Origin: Hylemonella sp.
Lineage (GTDB): Bacteria; Pseudomonadota; Gammaproteobacteria; Burkholderiales; Burkholderiaceae_C
Length of the DNA: 62,228 nt
NCBI GenBank assembly: GCA_030680575.1
Contig: JAUXVI010000018.1
Location: forward strand, 1-62,228
Reading direction: 5' to 3'
A model generated the notes under the pieces. It was given only the letters and a program-made list of their open reading frames with translations, searched no databases and was not told the DNA's origin. Position numbers and translations under genes: made by a program. Of this stretch, positions 43,461 to 54,391 are shown in pieces (position 1 is the stretch's first letter; each line of letters starts with the position of its first letter).

Positions 43461-44567
43461 ATGATCGTCCTGAAGGCAACTCAAGACAAAGTGCTATCGG
43501 TACTGCAATCGGTGGCAGGCATTGTTGAGCGTCGGCATACCTTGCCGATCCTCGCCAACGTGCTGATCCGAAAAACAGGGAGCGCCTTGCAGTTCACCAC
43601 GAGCGACTTGGAAATTCAGATCCGCACCACTGTGGATTTCGATGGTGATGCCGGTAATTTCACAACAACGGTCGGTGCCCGCAAGCTGATCGACATCCTG
43701 CGCACCATGCCGTCAGATCAGACGGTTTCACTCGAATCTGCCCAGGCCAAGTTGATTCTCAAAGGCGGCAAAAGCAAGTTCACGCTGCAGACATTGCCCG
43801 CAGAGGACTTCCCGCTGGTTCAGGAATCCGCCAGTTTTGGCCCTTCGTTCAGCGTGCCGCAAAAGACGTTGAAGGATTTGCTCAGCCAGGTGTCGTTTGC
43901 CATGGCAGTGCATGACATCCGCTACTACCTTAACGGTATTTTGTTTGTGGCTGAAGGCAAGCAGCTGAGTCTGGTGGCTACCGATGGGCATCGACTGGCG
44001 TTTGCTTCCGCCACGCTGGATGTTGAAGTGCCGCGCCAGGAAGTGATCCTGCCGCGCAAGACGGTGCTGGAAATGCAGCGTCTGTTGAGCGATGCCGATG
44101 GTGCCATCGAGATGCAATTCGCCAACAACCAGGCCAAGTTCAGTTTTGAAGGTATGGAATTCGTGACCAAGCTGGTCGAAGGCAAGTTCCCCGATTACAA
44201 CCGCGTCATTCCGAAGAACCACAAGAACGGCATCACCTTGGGTCGTCAGGCGCTGTTGGCCAGCCTGCAGCGCACGGCCATCCTGACCAGTGACAAGTTC
44301 AAGGGTGTTCGCCTGAACATTGACCCGGGCACGTTGCGTGTGGCATCCAACAATGCCGAGCAGGAAGAAGCGGTGGATGAACTGGACATCGACTACAACG
44401 GTGACAGCATCGAGATCGGTTTCAATGTGACTTACCTGATTGATGCTTTGGCCAATATGGACCAGGAGATGGTGAAGGTTGAGCTGTCGGATTCCAACAG
44501 TTCGGCTTTGGTCACCATTCCGGAAAATGCGAATTTCAAGTATGTCGTGATGCCGATGCGCATCTGA
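43461..44567 (+). CDS. dnaN: DNA polymerase III subunit beta (sliding clamp)
   Basis: Ring-shaped processivity clamp. The 368-residue protein has three repeated clamp domains; the N-terminus MIVLKATQDKVLSVLQSVAGIVERRHTLPIL (quoted in part), the internal LSLVATDGHRLAFA and the C-terminal YVVMPMRI are diagnostic. Length is canonical. RBS AGGAAGAGG precedes the ATG. Followed by gyrB, with no recF between them, as in many Burkholderiales. Confidence 0.98.
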   Translation: MIVLKATQDKVLSVLQSVAGIVERRHTLPILANVLIRKTGSALQFTTSDLEIQIRTTVDFDGDAGNFTTTVGARKLIDILRTMPSDQTVSLESAQAKLILKGGKSKFTLQTLPAEDFPLVQESASFGPSFSVPQKTLKDLLSQVSFAMAVHDIRYYLNGILFVAEGKQLSLVATDGHRLAFASATLDVEVPRQEVILPRKTVLEMQRLLSDADGAIEMQFANNQAKFSFEGMEFVTKLVEGKFPDYNRVIPKNHKNGITLGRQALLASLQRTAILTSDKFKGVRLNIDPGTLRVASNNAEQEEAVDELDIDYNGDSIEIGFNVTYLIDALANMDQEMVKVELSDSNSSALVTIPENANFKYVVMPMRI

Positions 44568-44573
44568 AGCTGA

Positions 44574-47246
<2,673 letters not shown>

Positions 47247-47280
47247 GGATCAGGCAGGCAGCTGCACAAGCTGAGATATC

Positions 47281-47315
47281 AAGCCCCACAAGTTAGCAAA
47301 CTTGTGGGGCTTTTT
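47281..47315 (+). terminator. Intrinsic terminator after gyrB
   Basis: A 14-bp stem (AAGCCCCACAAGTT / AACTTGTGGGGCTT) with a 4-base loop followed by TTTTT. Confidence 0.92.
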
Positions 47316-47628
47316 CATTGGCACAGCCAAATCCATCGAACCGGAAAAACAGGCAAGTACCCATGAACTTCACTCGGGTTCTCCTGCCTCATACAGGCCC
47401 TGCAACAGAAAGCCATATGGACGTTTGCGGGCGCGCTTCTTGCCCGCCTTTGTCCATGGTGAAGGGTGCATTCACCTTCACTGCTTGACTCCAAGGCATG
47501 GGGTGCGCATTGGAGACACCCAAGTTAGGGCAACACTCAAGTCACCGCCGCCCGCGCCGATAGATTCAAGACCGGAGAAGCAGGCGTGCGATGTGCCGCT
47601 CTGTACCGGAACACCTGGAGCGTCAGAA
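47316..47628. other. Intergenic region with the sigma-28 promoter
   Basis: A 313-base gap after the gyrB terminator. A frame stays open across part of it but gives no recognisable protein and starts inside the terminator. The only clear element is the sigma-28-type promoter near its end; the rest shows nothing. Confidence 0.6.
47537..47563 (+). promoter_or_regulatory. Sigma-28 (FliA)-type promoter for the Cache-MCP pair
   Basis: TCAA (47537-47540), exactly 15 bases, then GCCGATAG (47556-47563): one mismatch in each half to TAAA-N15-GCCGATAA. About 65 bases upstream of the Cache gene, a typical FliA target (motility and chemotaxis class). Confidence 0.8.
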
Positions 47629-48099
47629 ATGAAGAGCATTGCCATCTTGAAGGGTTTCGTCCGTACCGCATTGGTCGGTCTCGCCATGTGCGGCTTTGCC
47701 CACGCAGCCGATCAGGGCACGGCAGCCGAAGCCGAAGCGATGGTCAAGCGGGCCGTGGCCGAGATCAAGTCCGCGGGACCGGACAAGGCCTACGACGAGT
47801 TCACCAACGGCAAGTCCTTCAAGGACCGCGACCTGTACATCGTGGTGTACGACCTCAGCGGCAAGAACCTGGCCCAGGGCGCGAACCCCAAGCTGGTCGG
47901 CAAAGAGCTGATCGGTCTGAAGGACCCCGACGGCAAGCTGATCATCAAGATGTTCGTGGACCTGGCCAAAGAAAAGGGCAAGGGCTGGGTCGAGGGCTAC
48001 AAGTTCATGAACCCGGTGACTTTGAAGATGGAAGGCAAGGCCATGTACCTCGAGCGCGTCGGCGACACGCTGGTGGGCTGCGGGATCTACAAAGGCTGA
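47629..48099 (+). CDS. Secreted single-Cache-domain protein
   Basis: A 156-residue exported protein. A signal peptide (ILKGFVRTALVGLAMCGFAHA, cleavage near residue 27) is followed by one sCache_2-type domain: AEAMVKRAVAEIKSAG, FTNGKSFKDRDLYIVVYDLSGKNLAQGANPKLVGKEL (quoted as one domain region), then KGKGWVEGYKFMNPVT and YLERVGDTLVGCGIY. Such stand-alone periplasmic Cache proteins bind small ligands. ATG 47629 with GGAG upstream gives the proper signal peptide, whereas the longer frame is not credible. Followed 90 bases later by an MCP, under one sigma-28-type promoter, so it may present a ligand to that receptor. Confidence 0.88.
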   Translation: MKSIAILKGFVRTALVGLAMCGFAHAADQGTAAEAEAMVKRAVAEIKSAGPDKAYDEFTNGKSFKDRDLYIVVYDLSGKNLAQGANPKLVGKELIGLKDPDGKLIIKMFVDLAKEKGKGWVEGYKFMNPVTLKMEGKAMYLERVGDTLVGCGIYKG

Positions 48100-48189
48100 G
48101 TTTGCACGCGGGGTGGGTGCGCTGCACCCGCCCTCCCGCTGTTCCAGGGCGCCGGGTGCCTGCCGACTTTTCGTCCCAAAAAGATCTCC

Positions 48190-49731
48190 ATGAACCTTAG
48201 AACACTGAACATCGGCACCCGGCTTGGTCTGGGTTTCGGCTTGATCCTGCTCTCGGCCAGCACCATGCTGGTGGGGACGATGATGAGCAACACGGCCAGT
48301 CGCAACGCCCTGATGGAAACGATGGACCGCGCCAGCCAGCGGGAGGAAGCCGCATCCGGCATGCGCATGGCCCTGCTGAGCAGCGCCGTGGCCGTGCGCA
48401 ACATGGGCTTGCAGACGGAGGTTGACGGCGTTCAGCGCGACGAGGCCGAGGCGAAGAAACAGCGCACAGCCTACCTGGCCGCCAAGGCCAGCCTCGAAGC
48501 GGCGGACCTCAGCGCCGAGGAGCGCAAGCTCTTCGGTCGCCTGACCGAGATCGACGCGCAGATGGAAACGTATTTCAAGGACGCCGTCGACCTGGCGGCG
48601 CAGTTCAACACCGAGCAGGCGGGCGCGATCATCACCGGCAAGATCGACCCGTTGCTGACCAAGGCGGTGACCGAGCTGGCATCTTTCGTCGAGCTGCAGA
48701 AGCAGCAGACGCTGGCGGCCGTGGCACAGGCCAATGCCTTGCGGCACACGGTCGAAACCGCCACCGGCGTGGCGGGCGTCGTCGTGCTGTTGCTGGCCGG
48801 CTTGATGGCCTGGCGCCTGACGACCAGCATCACCCGCCCGTTGCAACGCGCCGTGGAAGCCACCGCGCGGGTCGCGCAAGGCGACCTGGCATCGACCATC
48901 ACCGTGGACGGCCACGACGAAGCCGCCCGACTGCTGGCCGCGCTGCGCGACATGCGCGACAGCCTCGCGCGCATGGTCAGCGAAGTGCGCAACGGGACCG
49001 AGGCCATCGATGGCGCGTCACGCGAAATCGCCCAAGGCAACGCCGACCTGTCGTCGCGCACCGAGTCGCAAGCCAGCGCCCTGGAGCAAACCGCGGCCAG
49101 CGTGGAACACATGACCGACAGAGTGAAGCAGAACGCACAGAGCGCCGCGAATGCGCAGGCGCTGTCGCAGGACGCTGCCGACCAGGCCACGCGCGGCCAC
49201 GAGGCGGTGGGCGAGGTGGTGGGGACGATGAATGCGATCAACGAAAGCTCGCGCAAGATCGGCGACATCACCTCGGTCATCAACGGCATTGCGTTCCAGA
49301 CCAACATCCTCGCGCTGAACGCAGCGGTGGAAGCGGCGCGCGCGGGCGAACATGGCCGCGGCTTCGCTGTCGTTGCCGCGGAGGTGCGCACGCTCTCGCA
49401 GCGCACCACGCAAGCCGCCAAGGAGATCGAGGCGCTGATCCAGGCGGCGGTGGATCGCACACAGGCCGGTGCCGACCAGGTGGCCGAGGCCGGTCGCACC
49501 ATGAACGGCGTGCATGCGTCGGTGAGCAAGCTGGCCGCCATCATCCGCGAGATCAGCACCGCCAGCCGGGAGCAGACCACCGGGATTGAAGAAGTCAACC
49601 AGGCCATTGGCGACATCGACCGCACGACGCAACAGAACGCGGCGCTGGTCGAGGAGGCCGCCGCGGCCGCTGAATCGATGAGCTCGCAGACCCGCAAACT
49701 GACGGCCCTGGTCAGCGCCTTCACGGTCTGA
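48190..49731 (+). CDS. Methyl-accepting chemotaxis protein (4HB/Tar-like)
   Basis: A 513-residue chemoreceptor with classical topology: TM1 ([19 protein letters not shown]), a four-helix-bundle periplasmic domain of about 150 residues, TM2 ([18 protein letters not shown] near residue 200), HAMP ([19 protein letters not shown]), and an MCP signalling domain with hairpin tip [21 protein letters not shown] near residue 380 (one motif). No C-terminal CheR-binding pentapeptide (ends SAFTV). The ATG at 48190 gives a normal TM1. Likely in the sigma-28 regulon with the Cache gene. Confidence 0.95.
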   Translation: MNLRTLNIGTRLGLGFGLILLSASTMLVGTMMSNTASRNALMETMDRASQREEAASGMRMALLSSAVAVRNMGLQTEVDGVQRDEAEAKKQRTAYLAAKASLEAADLSAEERKLFGRLTEIDAQMETYFKDAVDLAAQFNTEQAGAIITGKIDPLLTKAVTELASFVELQKQQTLAAVAQANALRHTVETATGVAGVVVLLLAGLMAWRLTTSITRPLQRAVEATARVAQGDLASTITVDGHDEAARLLAALRDMRDSLARMVSEVRNGTEAIDGASREIAQGNADLSSRTESQASALEQTAASVEHMTDRVKQNAQSAANAQALSQDAADQATRGHEAVGEVVGTMNAINESSRKIGDITSVINGIAFQTNILALNAAVEAARAGEHGRGFAVVAAEVRTLSQRTTQAAKEIEALIQAAVDRTQAGADQVAEAGRTMNGVHASVSKLAAIIREISTASREQTTGIEEVNQAIGDIDRTTQQNAALVEEAAAAAESMSSQTRKLTALVSAFTV

Positions 49732-49755
49732 GCGCAAGAGGGTGGCTCGCCGCCC

Positions 49756-51525
49756 TCAATGCTGCAACACGTATTCGCCCGGCGCACAGCACAGCGGCGG
49801 GTAAGCCGCGCTGCCTGACGCCACCGGTGCTTTCCGACGCGGCCCGCTGCGCTTCGCCAGCCACGCAACCCAGTGCGGCCACCACGAGCCGTCCTGCCGC
49901 TGGGCGCTGGCCAGCCACTCATCCGGATCGCTGGGCAGGCCGCTGCCCACATAGTGTTCGGTGCGGCCCAGACGGGGCGGCCGCAGGATGCTCTGCACAT
50001 GGCCGCTGGTGCTGAGCACAAAACTGTGTTGCCCCTGAAATTGCCGTGCGGCGCGGTAGACCCCGCGCCAGGGCATGAGGTAGTCGTCGCGCCCGCCGAC
50101 AAAATAGCCGTCCACGCGCAGGCGCCGGAAGTCGATCGCCTGCCCTCCCAGGTGCAGCGCACCGGGCCGTTCGAAGACGCGGCGGTCCACCATGTCGATG
50201 AAATCGCGGTGCAGTGCAGCGGGCAGACGGGTGCTGTCGTTGTCCCAGTACAGCACGTCCAGCGCGGGCGGCTGCCGGCCCATCAGGTAGTTGTTGACCC
50301 AGTAGTTCCAGACCAGATCGTTCGGGCGCAGCCAGGCAAACACGCGCGCCAGCTCGGCCCCCTCCATCACGCCGCGCTGGGCCGACCAGGCGGCGGAGGC
50401 GAGCAGCGTCTCGCGATCGGCGAAGGCCTCCAGCACCGAGCCATTGCCCGAGAGTGGCGCGGTGACGAGCAGCGAATGGTGCGCCACGGCGCGGCTGCGC
50501 TCCATGGCCAGCCGGCCCATGGCAGCCAGGGCAGTGAGCCCGCCGGCGCAGGCGCTGATGAGTCCGATCGACCCGCTGCGGGTGATGGAGCGCACCACCT
50601 CCACCGCCTGCAACGTGGCCTGCACGTACTGTTCCAGGCCGGCGTCGCGCAGCGCCGCGTCGGGGTTGCGCCAGCTCAGACAGAAGAGTTGAAAGCCCTG
50701 CTCGAGCAGGTAGCGGAAGACGCTGTTGCCCGGCTGCAGATCGAAGATGTAGTACTTGTTGATCTGCGGCGGCACCATCAGCAGCGGGCGGCCGTGCACG
50801 GTGGGCGTGAGGCTGTCGTACTGCAGCAGCTCGAACAGCGGGTGCCGGTAGACCACCGCACCCGGCGTGGTGGCGAGGTCTTCACCGACGCGAAAGGCAT
50901 CGGGCCGTATCTGCGTCGGCATGGCACCGTGGTGCAGCGCATCGTCCACCCACTGCTTGAGCCCCTGCACCGCGCTCGCGCCTTCGGTGGTTTCGGCGCG
51001 CTTGAGTGCCGCGGGGTTGAGCGGCAGATTCGACGGCGCGAGCGCCGCCACCCACTGGTCGAGCACGAAACGAACGCGTTGCTCGTCGTCGGGCGTGAGT
51101 CGCTGTTCGCCCACCCAGGCGCCCACGCTGTTCTGCCAGGCCAGGTACACCTGCAGCAACGTGCGGTGCAGTGGGCTGGTGCGCCACAGCGGGTCCTTGA
51201 AGCGGCGGTCACCGGGCTCGGGCTCGAGGTCCAGTTCCTGCCGCGCGGCTTCGAGCACCAGCTTGGCAAACTGGGCGTAATGCCGGGCCAGCGACGAAGG
51301 TTCGTTGAGCACGCGGGCCAGCAGGACGCGCAGCGTGTGCACCACGCCCTGGCCCTGAAGGCCCGAGTCGGCAGCGGCGTTCGCCTCCCCACCGGCAGCG
51401 CCCAGGTGGCGATCGCGCAGCCAGTCGATGAAGCCGGCCAGCTCGCCCAGCAGGCTCTGCAGGCGTTCGACCACCGCCGGATCGACCAGGCGCGCGTCTT
51501 CCACGGGGGGCGGCAACGGCGGCAT
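49756..51525 (-). CDS. phaC: Class II-like polyhydroxyalkanoate synthase
   Basis: A 589-residue PHA synthase polymerising (R)-3-hydroxyacyl-CoA into storage polyester. The catalytic triad is readable: Cys326 in a lipase-like box ISACAGG, Asp481 in GGRDDYLMPW and His509 in STSGHVQS. The region MPTQIRPDAFRVGEDLATTPGAVVYR and VPPQINKYYIFDL (separate motifs) resembles pseudomonad class II (medium-chain) synthases more than class I. No phaA, phaB, phaE, phaR, phaZ or classical phasin gene is adjacent. It is last in an operon of four small beta-rich proteins (51565-53900), which suggests specialised granules. Monomer length cannot be predicted. Confidence 0.9.
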   Translation of the reverse strand: MPPLPPPVEDARLVDPAVVERLQSLLGELAGFIDWLRDRHLGAAGGEANAAADSGLQGQGVVHTLRVLLARVLNEPSSLARHYAQFAKLVLEAARQELDLEPEPGDRRFKDPLWRTSPLHRTLLQVYLAWQNSVGAWVGEQRLTPDDEQRVRFVLDQWVAALAPSNLPLNPAALKRAETTEGASAVQGLKQWVDDALHHGAMPTQIRPDAFRVGEDLATTPGAVVYRHPLFELLQYDSLTPTVHGRPLLMVPPQINKYYIFDLQPGNSVFRYLLEQGFQLFCLSWRNPDAALRDAGLEQYVQATLQAVEVVRSITRSGSIGLISACAGGLTALAAMGRLAMERSRAVAHHSLLVTAPLSGNGSVLEAFADRETLLASAAWSAQRGVMEGAELARVFAWLRPNDLVWNYWVNNYLMGRQPPALDVLYWDNDSTRLPAALHRDFIDMVDRRVFERPGALHLGGQAIDFRRLRVDGYFVGGRDDYLMPWRGVYRAARQFQGQHSFVLSTSGHVQSILRPPRLGRTEHYVGSGLPSDPDEWLASAQRQDGSWWPHWVAWLAKRSGPRRKAPVASGSAAYPPLCCAPGEYVLQH

Positions 51526-51564
51526 GCGCGTGCTGCGGTGGGGAGAGAACGCGGGGTGCAGCGG

Positions 51565-52119
51565 TCAGGCTTTGGCTCGCCGCGTGCGCGGTGCCGCAGG
51601 CGCCCGGGTCTTGCCCTTGAGGTCGGGCGACGGCGGCTTGGCGGGATCGGCGGGCACATCGGCCAGGCGGCGCACGATGAAGGGCACGCTCTGGTTGGAG
51701 AGGCCCGGCGCCACCACCGCGCCCGGCATGTCTTGTTCGGCCGGCAGCTTCTCGTCGATGGTCGCGAGGATGCGCACGATCACGCCTTCGCCCGCCTTGA
51801 GGGTGAAGCGGCTCGGCTCCACGCGCACGTGGCGCTCGTCCACCTCGCCTTGCACCACCAGGTGCACCTGCATCTCGCGCTCGCCCGGGTTGTTGATCGC
51901 AAAAGCAGCGTTGGCCACCTCGCCGCTGCGCCCCACCACCAGCAGCGGCGGGCGTTGCGCCCCCGGCGCATCGGGTGTCGTCGGCGCGGGCGCCGGCGGG
52001 TCGCGCGTGAGCACGACGTTGGCGTCCTTCAGGTAGTCCTTGGACAAATGCAGCAGCGTCGAGGTGTAGCGCAGGTTCAGCTCCACCGCGCCCTTGAGCA
52101 GTTCGGTCATGCGGCTCAT
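51565..52119 (-). CDS. Unknown protein: phasin-like helix plus Ig-like domain
   Basis: A 184-residue protein without a signal peptide. Residues 1-35 form an amphipathic helix (MTELLKGAVELNLRY, then TSTLLHLSKDYLKDAN) of phasin-like character. A Pro/Ala linker follows. Residues 65-160 look like an immunoglobulin-like beta-sandwich (VANAAFAINNPGEREMQVHLVV; VRVEPSRFTLKAGEGVIVRILATI; separate strands). The tail is basic (DLKGKTRAPAAPRTRRAKA). The start at 52119 overlaps the upstream gene (ATGA). It is 39 bases before phaC. The same helix-plus-Ig plan occurs in the 222-residue neighbour. An attractive inference is a polymer-granule surface protein; no function is established. Confidence 0.75.
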   Translation of the reverse strand: MSRMTELLKGAVELNLRYTSTLLHLSKDYLKDANVVLTRDPPAPAPTTPDAPGAQRPPLLVVGRSGEVANAAFAINNPGEREMQVHLVVQGEVDERHVRVEPSRFTLKAGEGVIVRILATIDEKLPAEQDMPGAVVAPGLSNQSVPFIVRRLADVPADPAKPPSPDLKGKTRAPAAPRTRRAKA

Positions 52120-52784
52120 CGCACCACCCCCACCACACCGGTGCTGGTGCCTGGCGTGGCCGCCGCGCCGAAGCAGGGGCGCGCCACGTAAAAGTGGTCG
52201 TACCAGTGCAGCACATAGTCCGGGTTGTCGTTGACCACCACCTCGTGGCAGCAGGGTTTGCTGCTGGCCAGTTCGTCCACCGTCCAGCGCAGGTAGTGGT
52301 TGCGGCAACCGCGCACCCAGATCAGGGCCTCGTGGTCGATGCAGCGGCAGTCTTCACCGTCCTTGCCTTCGCGCGGCACGGTGAAGGTGGCCGTGACCGC
52401 AATGCGTTCCTTCGGCCCCAGCGTGACCGACGCGGTGGAAAAGCCCACGTGCGCGGCCGATTTTCCGGTGGCGGCGAACTGGTAGGTGTGCGGGCGGAAA
52501 TCGCCGTTGGTGACCACCAGGCACACGGTGCCGCTGTCGCCCGGGCGCAGCACGCACTTCACCTCGCCCAGCGGCAGCGGCATCCAGCAGGGTTCGGGCA
52601 CGTCGCAACAGGAACTGCCCTTGGGCAGGCCGATGCCCGAGGCCATGGACCCCGCCGCGCGGCCCGCGCCGCCCAGCAGCTTGAGCACCTCCTTGCCGAG
52701 CAGAAGCTGCGCGTTGATCAGGGATTTCAGGCCCGACTCCAGCCCTTCGGTGCCGGTGTCCTCGCAGGTGTTGCAGTCTTTCAT
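52116..52784 (-). CDS. Unknown Cys-rich protein: N-terminal helix plus Ig-like domain
   Basis: A 222-residue cytosolic protein (no signal peptide) with about 13 cysteines: a CNTC pair at residues 4-7, then CC and PEPC near 65, and further ones including DCRC and KPCCHE. After the first CxxC comes a helix (LKSLINAQLLLGKEVLKLL) and a small Gly/Ala stretch. Residues 75-160 have Ig-like strands (VLRPGDSGTVCLVVTNGDF; ASVTLGPKERIAVTATFTV). The C-terminus contains Trp/Tyr-rich LHWYDHFYVARPC. The cysteine pattern suggests metal or iron-sulfur binding. It starts at 52784 behind a strong AGGAGG and overlaps both neighbours by 4 bases. Confidence 0.75.
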   Translation of the reverse strand: MKDCNTCEDTGTEGLESGLKSLINAQLLLGKEVLKLLGGAGRAAGSMASGIGLPKGSSCCDVPEPCWMPLPLGEVKCVLRPGDSGTVCLVVTNGDFRPHTYQFAATGKSAAHVGFSTASVTLGPKERIAVTATFTVPREGKDGEDCRCIDHEALIWVRGCRNHYLRWTVDELASSKPCCHEVVVNDNPDYVLHWYDHFYVARPCFGAAATPGTSTGVVGVVR

Positions 52785-53530
52785 CGCTTTCCTCCTGGTT
52801 TGCCGGGGGTCAATGCGGGTGCCACGCTCAGGCGCACGGCGATGGCATGGCCACCGAGCTGGAGCACGCCGTGGTAGCCGTGGCCCGGATGCAGCTTGCT
52901 GCTGAGCAGGGTTTCGATCGTGAGCAGGCGGCGTTCGCCCACCGCCAGCGAGCCCGCGCCTTCGGCCACGCGCAGCTTGAGCAGGCCCCCGTGCGCGTCG
53001 CGCAGGCGGCTGAACACGGTGCCGACGATCTGGGTGATGTCGTCGCTGTCGAGCCGGTAGGCTGCGGCGAGCGCGGTCTCGATGCCGTCGTTGTCGAACA
53101 CGCCGGTGATCAGCGTTTCGTCGATCTCGATCGGCACGTTGCCGCGGTTCTCCAGCAGCAACTGCGCCTTCGCGTGGGCACCCGCCGCGCCCGACAGGTA
53201 CAGCGTGCTGGGCGAGACGCGGATGCGCGGCCGCGGCTCGATGGTCAGCTCGAACGGCTGGCGTTGGCCATCGGCGAATTCCACGCTGCCTTCGTAATGG
53301 CCGGGCGGCGTGTGGGCGGGCAGACGAAGTCGGGTGCGGCCCGGGTCGCGCCCACGGCGCAGCACCGGGTGGCGCCCGTCGGTGCAAGCCTGCAACGCTT
53401 CGGGCAGGTGCAGCGTCTGGACTTGGGCCACCAGGGCGGCATCACCCCCGGCCAGTCGCAGCCGCCCGGGTGGTCCGAGGAATTGCGCCCTGTCCGCACG
53501 GGCGCTGGCGCGGCCGCGCTCAGCCACCAT
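52781..53530 (-). CDS. Unknown protein with two Ig-like beta domains
   Basis: A 249-residue leaderless protein. Two consecutive beta-sandwich-like units can be seen: residues about 15-100 (TLHLPEALQA ... LRLPAHTPPGHYEGSVEFADG) and about 100-245 (RIRVSPSTLYLSGAAGAHAKAQLLLENRG, quoted as a domain start; NVPIEIDETL; GHGYHGVLQLGGHAIAVRLSV). A helical insertion in the second unit (ALAAAYRLDSDDITQIVGTVFSRLRDA) is unusual. The second unit resembles bacterial ASPM/SPD2-Hydin or NEW3-like Ig folds used for surface packing. It overlaps the upstream gene by 11 bases and the downstream by 4, so it is tightly coupled. Function unknown. Confidence 0.72.
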   Translation of the reverse strand: MVAERGRASARADRAQFLGPPGRLRLAGGDAALVAQVQTLHLPEALQACTDGRHPVLRRGRDPGRTRLRLPAHTPPGHYEGSVEFADGQRQPFELTIEPRPRIRVSPSTLYLSGAAGAHAKAQLLLENRGNVPIEIDETLITGVFDNDGIETALAAAYRLDSDDITQIVGTVFSRLRDAHGGLLKLRVAEGAGSLAVGERRLLTIETLLSSKLHPGHGYHGVLQLGGHAIAVRLSVAPALTPGKPGGKR

Positions 53531-53900
53531 TGCCTCCGTTGACCATCTGGTCCAGCTCCTGCAAGCCGGGCTGGCGCTGGATCGACCCGCGCACCTCGCA
53601 GGGGTTGGCCACGTAGGGCTCGGTGATCACCTGCCCCTGGCCACACAGCCGCACACAGACCAACTCGGCGCCCAGCACGGTGAGGCCGACGCGGTAGTCC
53701 AGCGGCAGGTGGGCCCGGATGGCGGGAATTTCCTTGACGCGCAGCGAAAAGTCGATGGGCCTGATGTCGATGGGCCCGAGGTTCAGACTCATCGGTGCGA
53801 CGTTGGCGTTGATGCTGTAACTGGTGGGGATGCCCGAGATGTCGAGATCGACACCCAGGTCCACGCCGAAGTCAAAGCTTGAAGGAATGCTCACGCTCAT
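53520..53900 (-). CDS. Unknown small beta-rich protein, first gene of the PHA-synthase operon
   Basis: A 126-residue protein, no signal peptide, rich in alternating hydrophobic strands (FGVDLGVDLDISGIPTSY; MSLNLGPIDIRPIDFSLRV; RVGLTVLGAELVCVRLCG) with a C-terminal Gly/Asn tail (MVNGGNGG). I recognise no family. The start at 53900 (MSVSIPSSF) is preferred to a frame extending through the 5' leader, which would read low-complexity sequence. Overlaps the next gene by 11 bases. As promoter-proximal gene of the operon it is likely the most abundant product, as expected for a structural coat protein, but this is inference. Confidence 0.7.
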   Translation of the reverse strand: MSVSIPSSFDFGVDLGVDLDISGIPTSYSINANVAPMSLNLGPIDIRPIDFSLRVKEIPAIRAHLPLDYRVGLTVLGAELVCVRLCGQGQVITEPYVANPCEVRGSIQRQPGLQELDQMVNGGNGG

Positions 53901-54391
53901 GCGGACCTCGCTTCCTGATGGGACAAACAGAAGGCACAAGGCGGGGCGCCCTAGACGCCCCACCCAACGCCTGCATCGGGACGCAGACCCCCGTCCCGGC
54001 GTGAATTTTTTCACGATTCGATCACCGTGACATCCCCCGCTTGATGGACCGGCCCGGGCCCGGGGACCCCCGAACAGCCCATCAGCACCGTGGTGCGCAA
54101 GCCATTCACCAGGGCCTTGACCCTCTGACGGCGGGCCCCGGGTCAGCGGCAGGCATCCGCTTCGAAGCCCCCCTCCAGCGTTACATGTCGAGACAACAGA
54201 TTCAATTGGCGTGGGATCTGCCACACAGGCGGGAAGGAGCCGCCAGCTGCGCCGCCGTGCGGGCCGATCCAGACGGTGGTCCGGGCGCAGACCCCGCGCA
54301 TAAACTCTGCGCCTGGGCACCGGACTCCGGCAGGCACCCAGGCCGTCACCCCGGGACGACACGGCATCACCCACCCCATCACAAGTACCCC
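53901..54391. other. Divergent intergenic region between the PHA operon and the membrane-protein gene
   Basis: 491 bases. A GGGGCG/CGCCCC hairpin with CCTAGA loop near 53943-53961 lies in the presumed leader of the leftward operon. An AT-rich patch (GTGAATTTTTTCACG, itself an inverted repeat GTGAA/TTCAC) near 54000-54014 is the best promoter or operator candidate. Open frames run through from both sides but have shadow-like composition. No RNA gene recognised. Confidence 0.5.

Noticed and set aside
47302..47628. N-terminal extension of the Cache protein frame
   Set aside because: It would start in the gyrB terminator and cross the sigma-28 promoter; ATG 47629 yields a proper signal peptide.
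49873..52191. 772-codon plus-strand frame across phaC and its neighbour
   Set aside because: Antisense to a synthase with a clear catalytic triad; GC-driven shadow.
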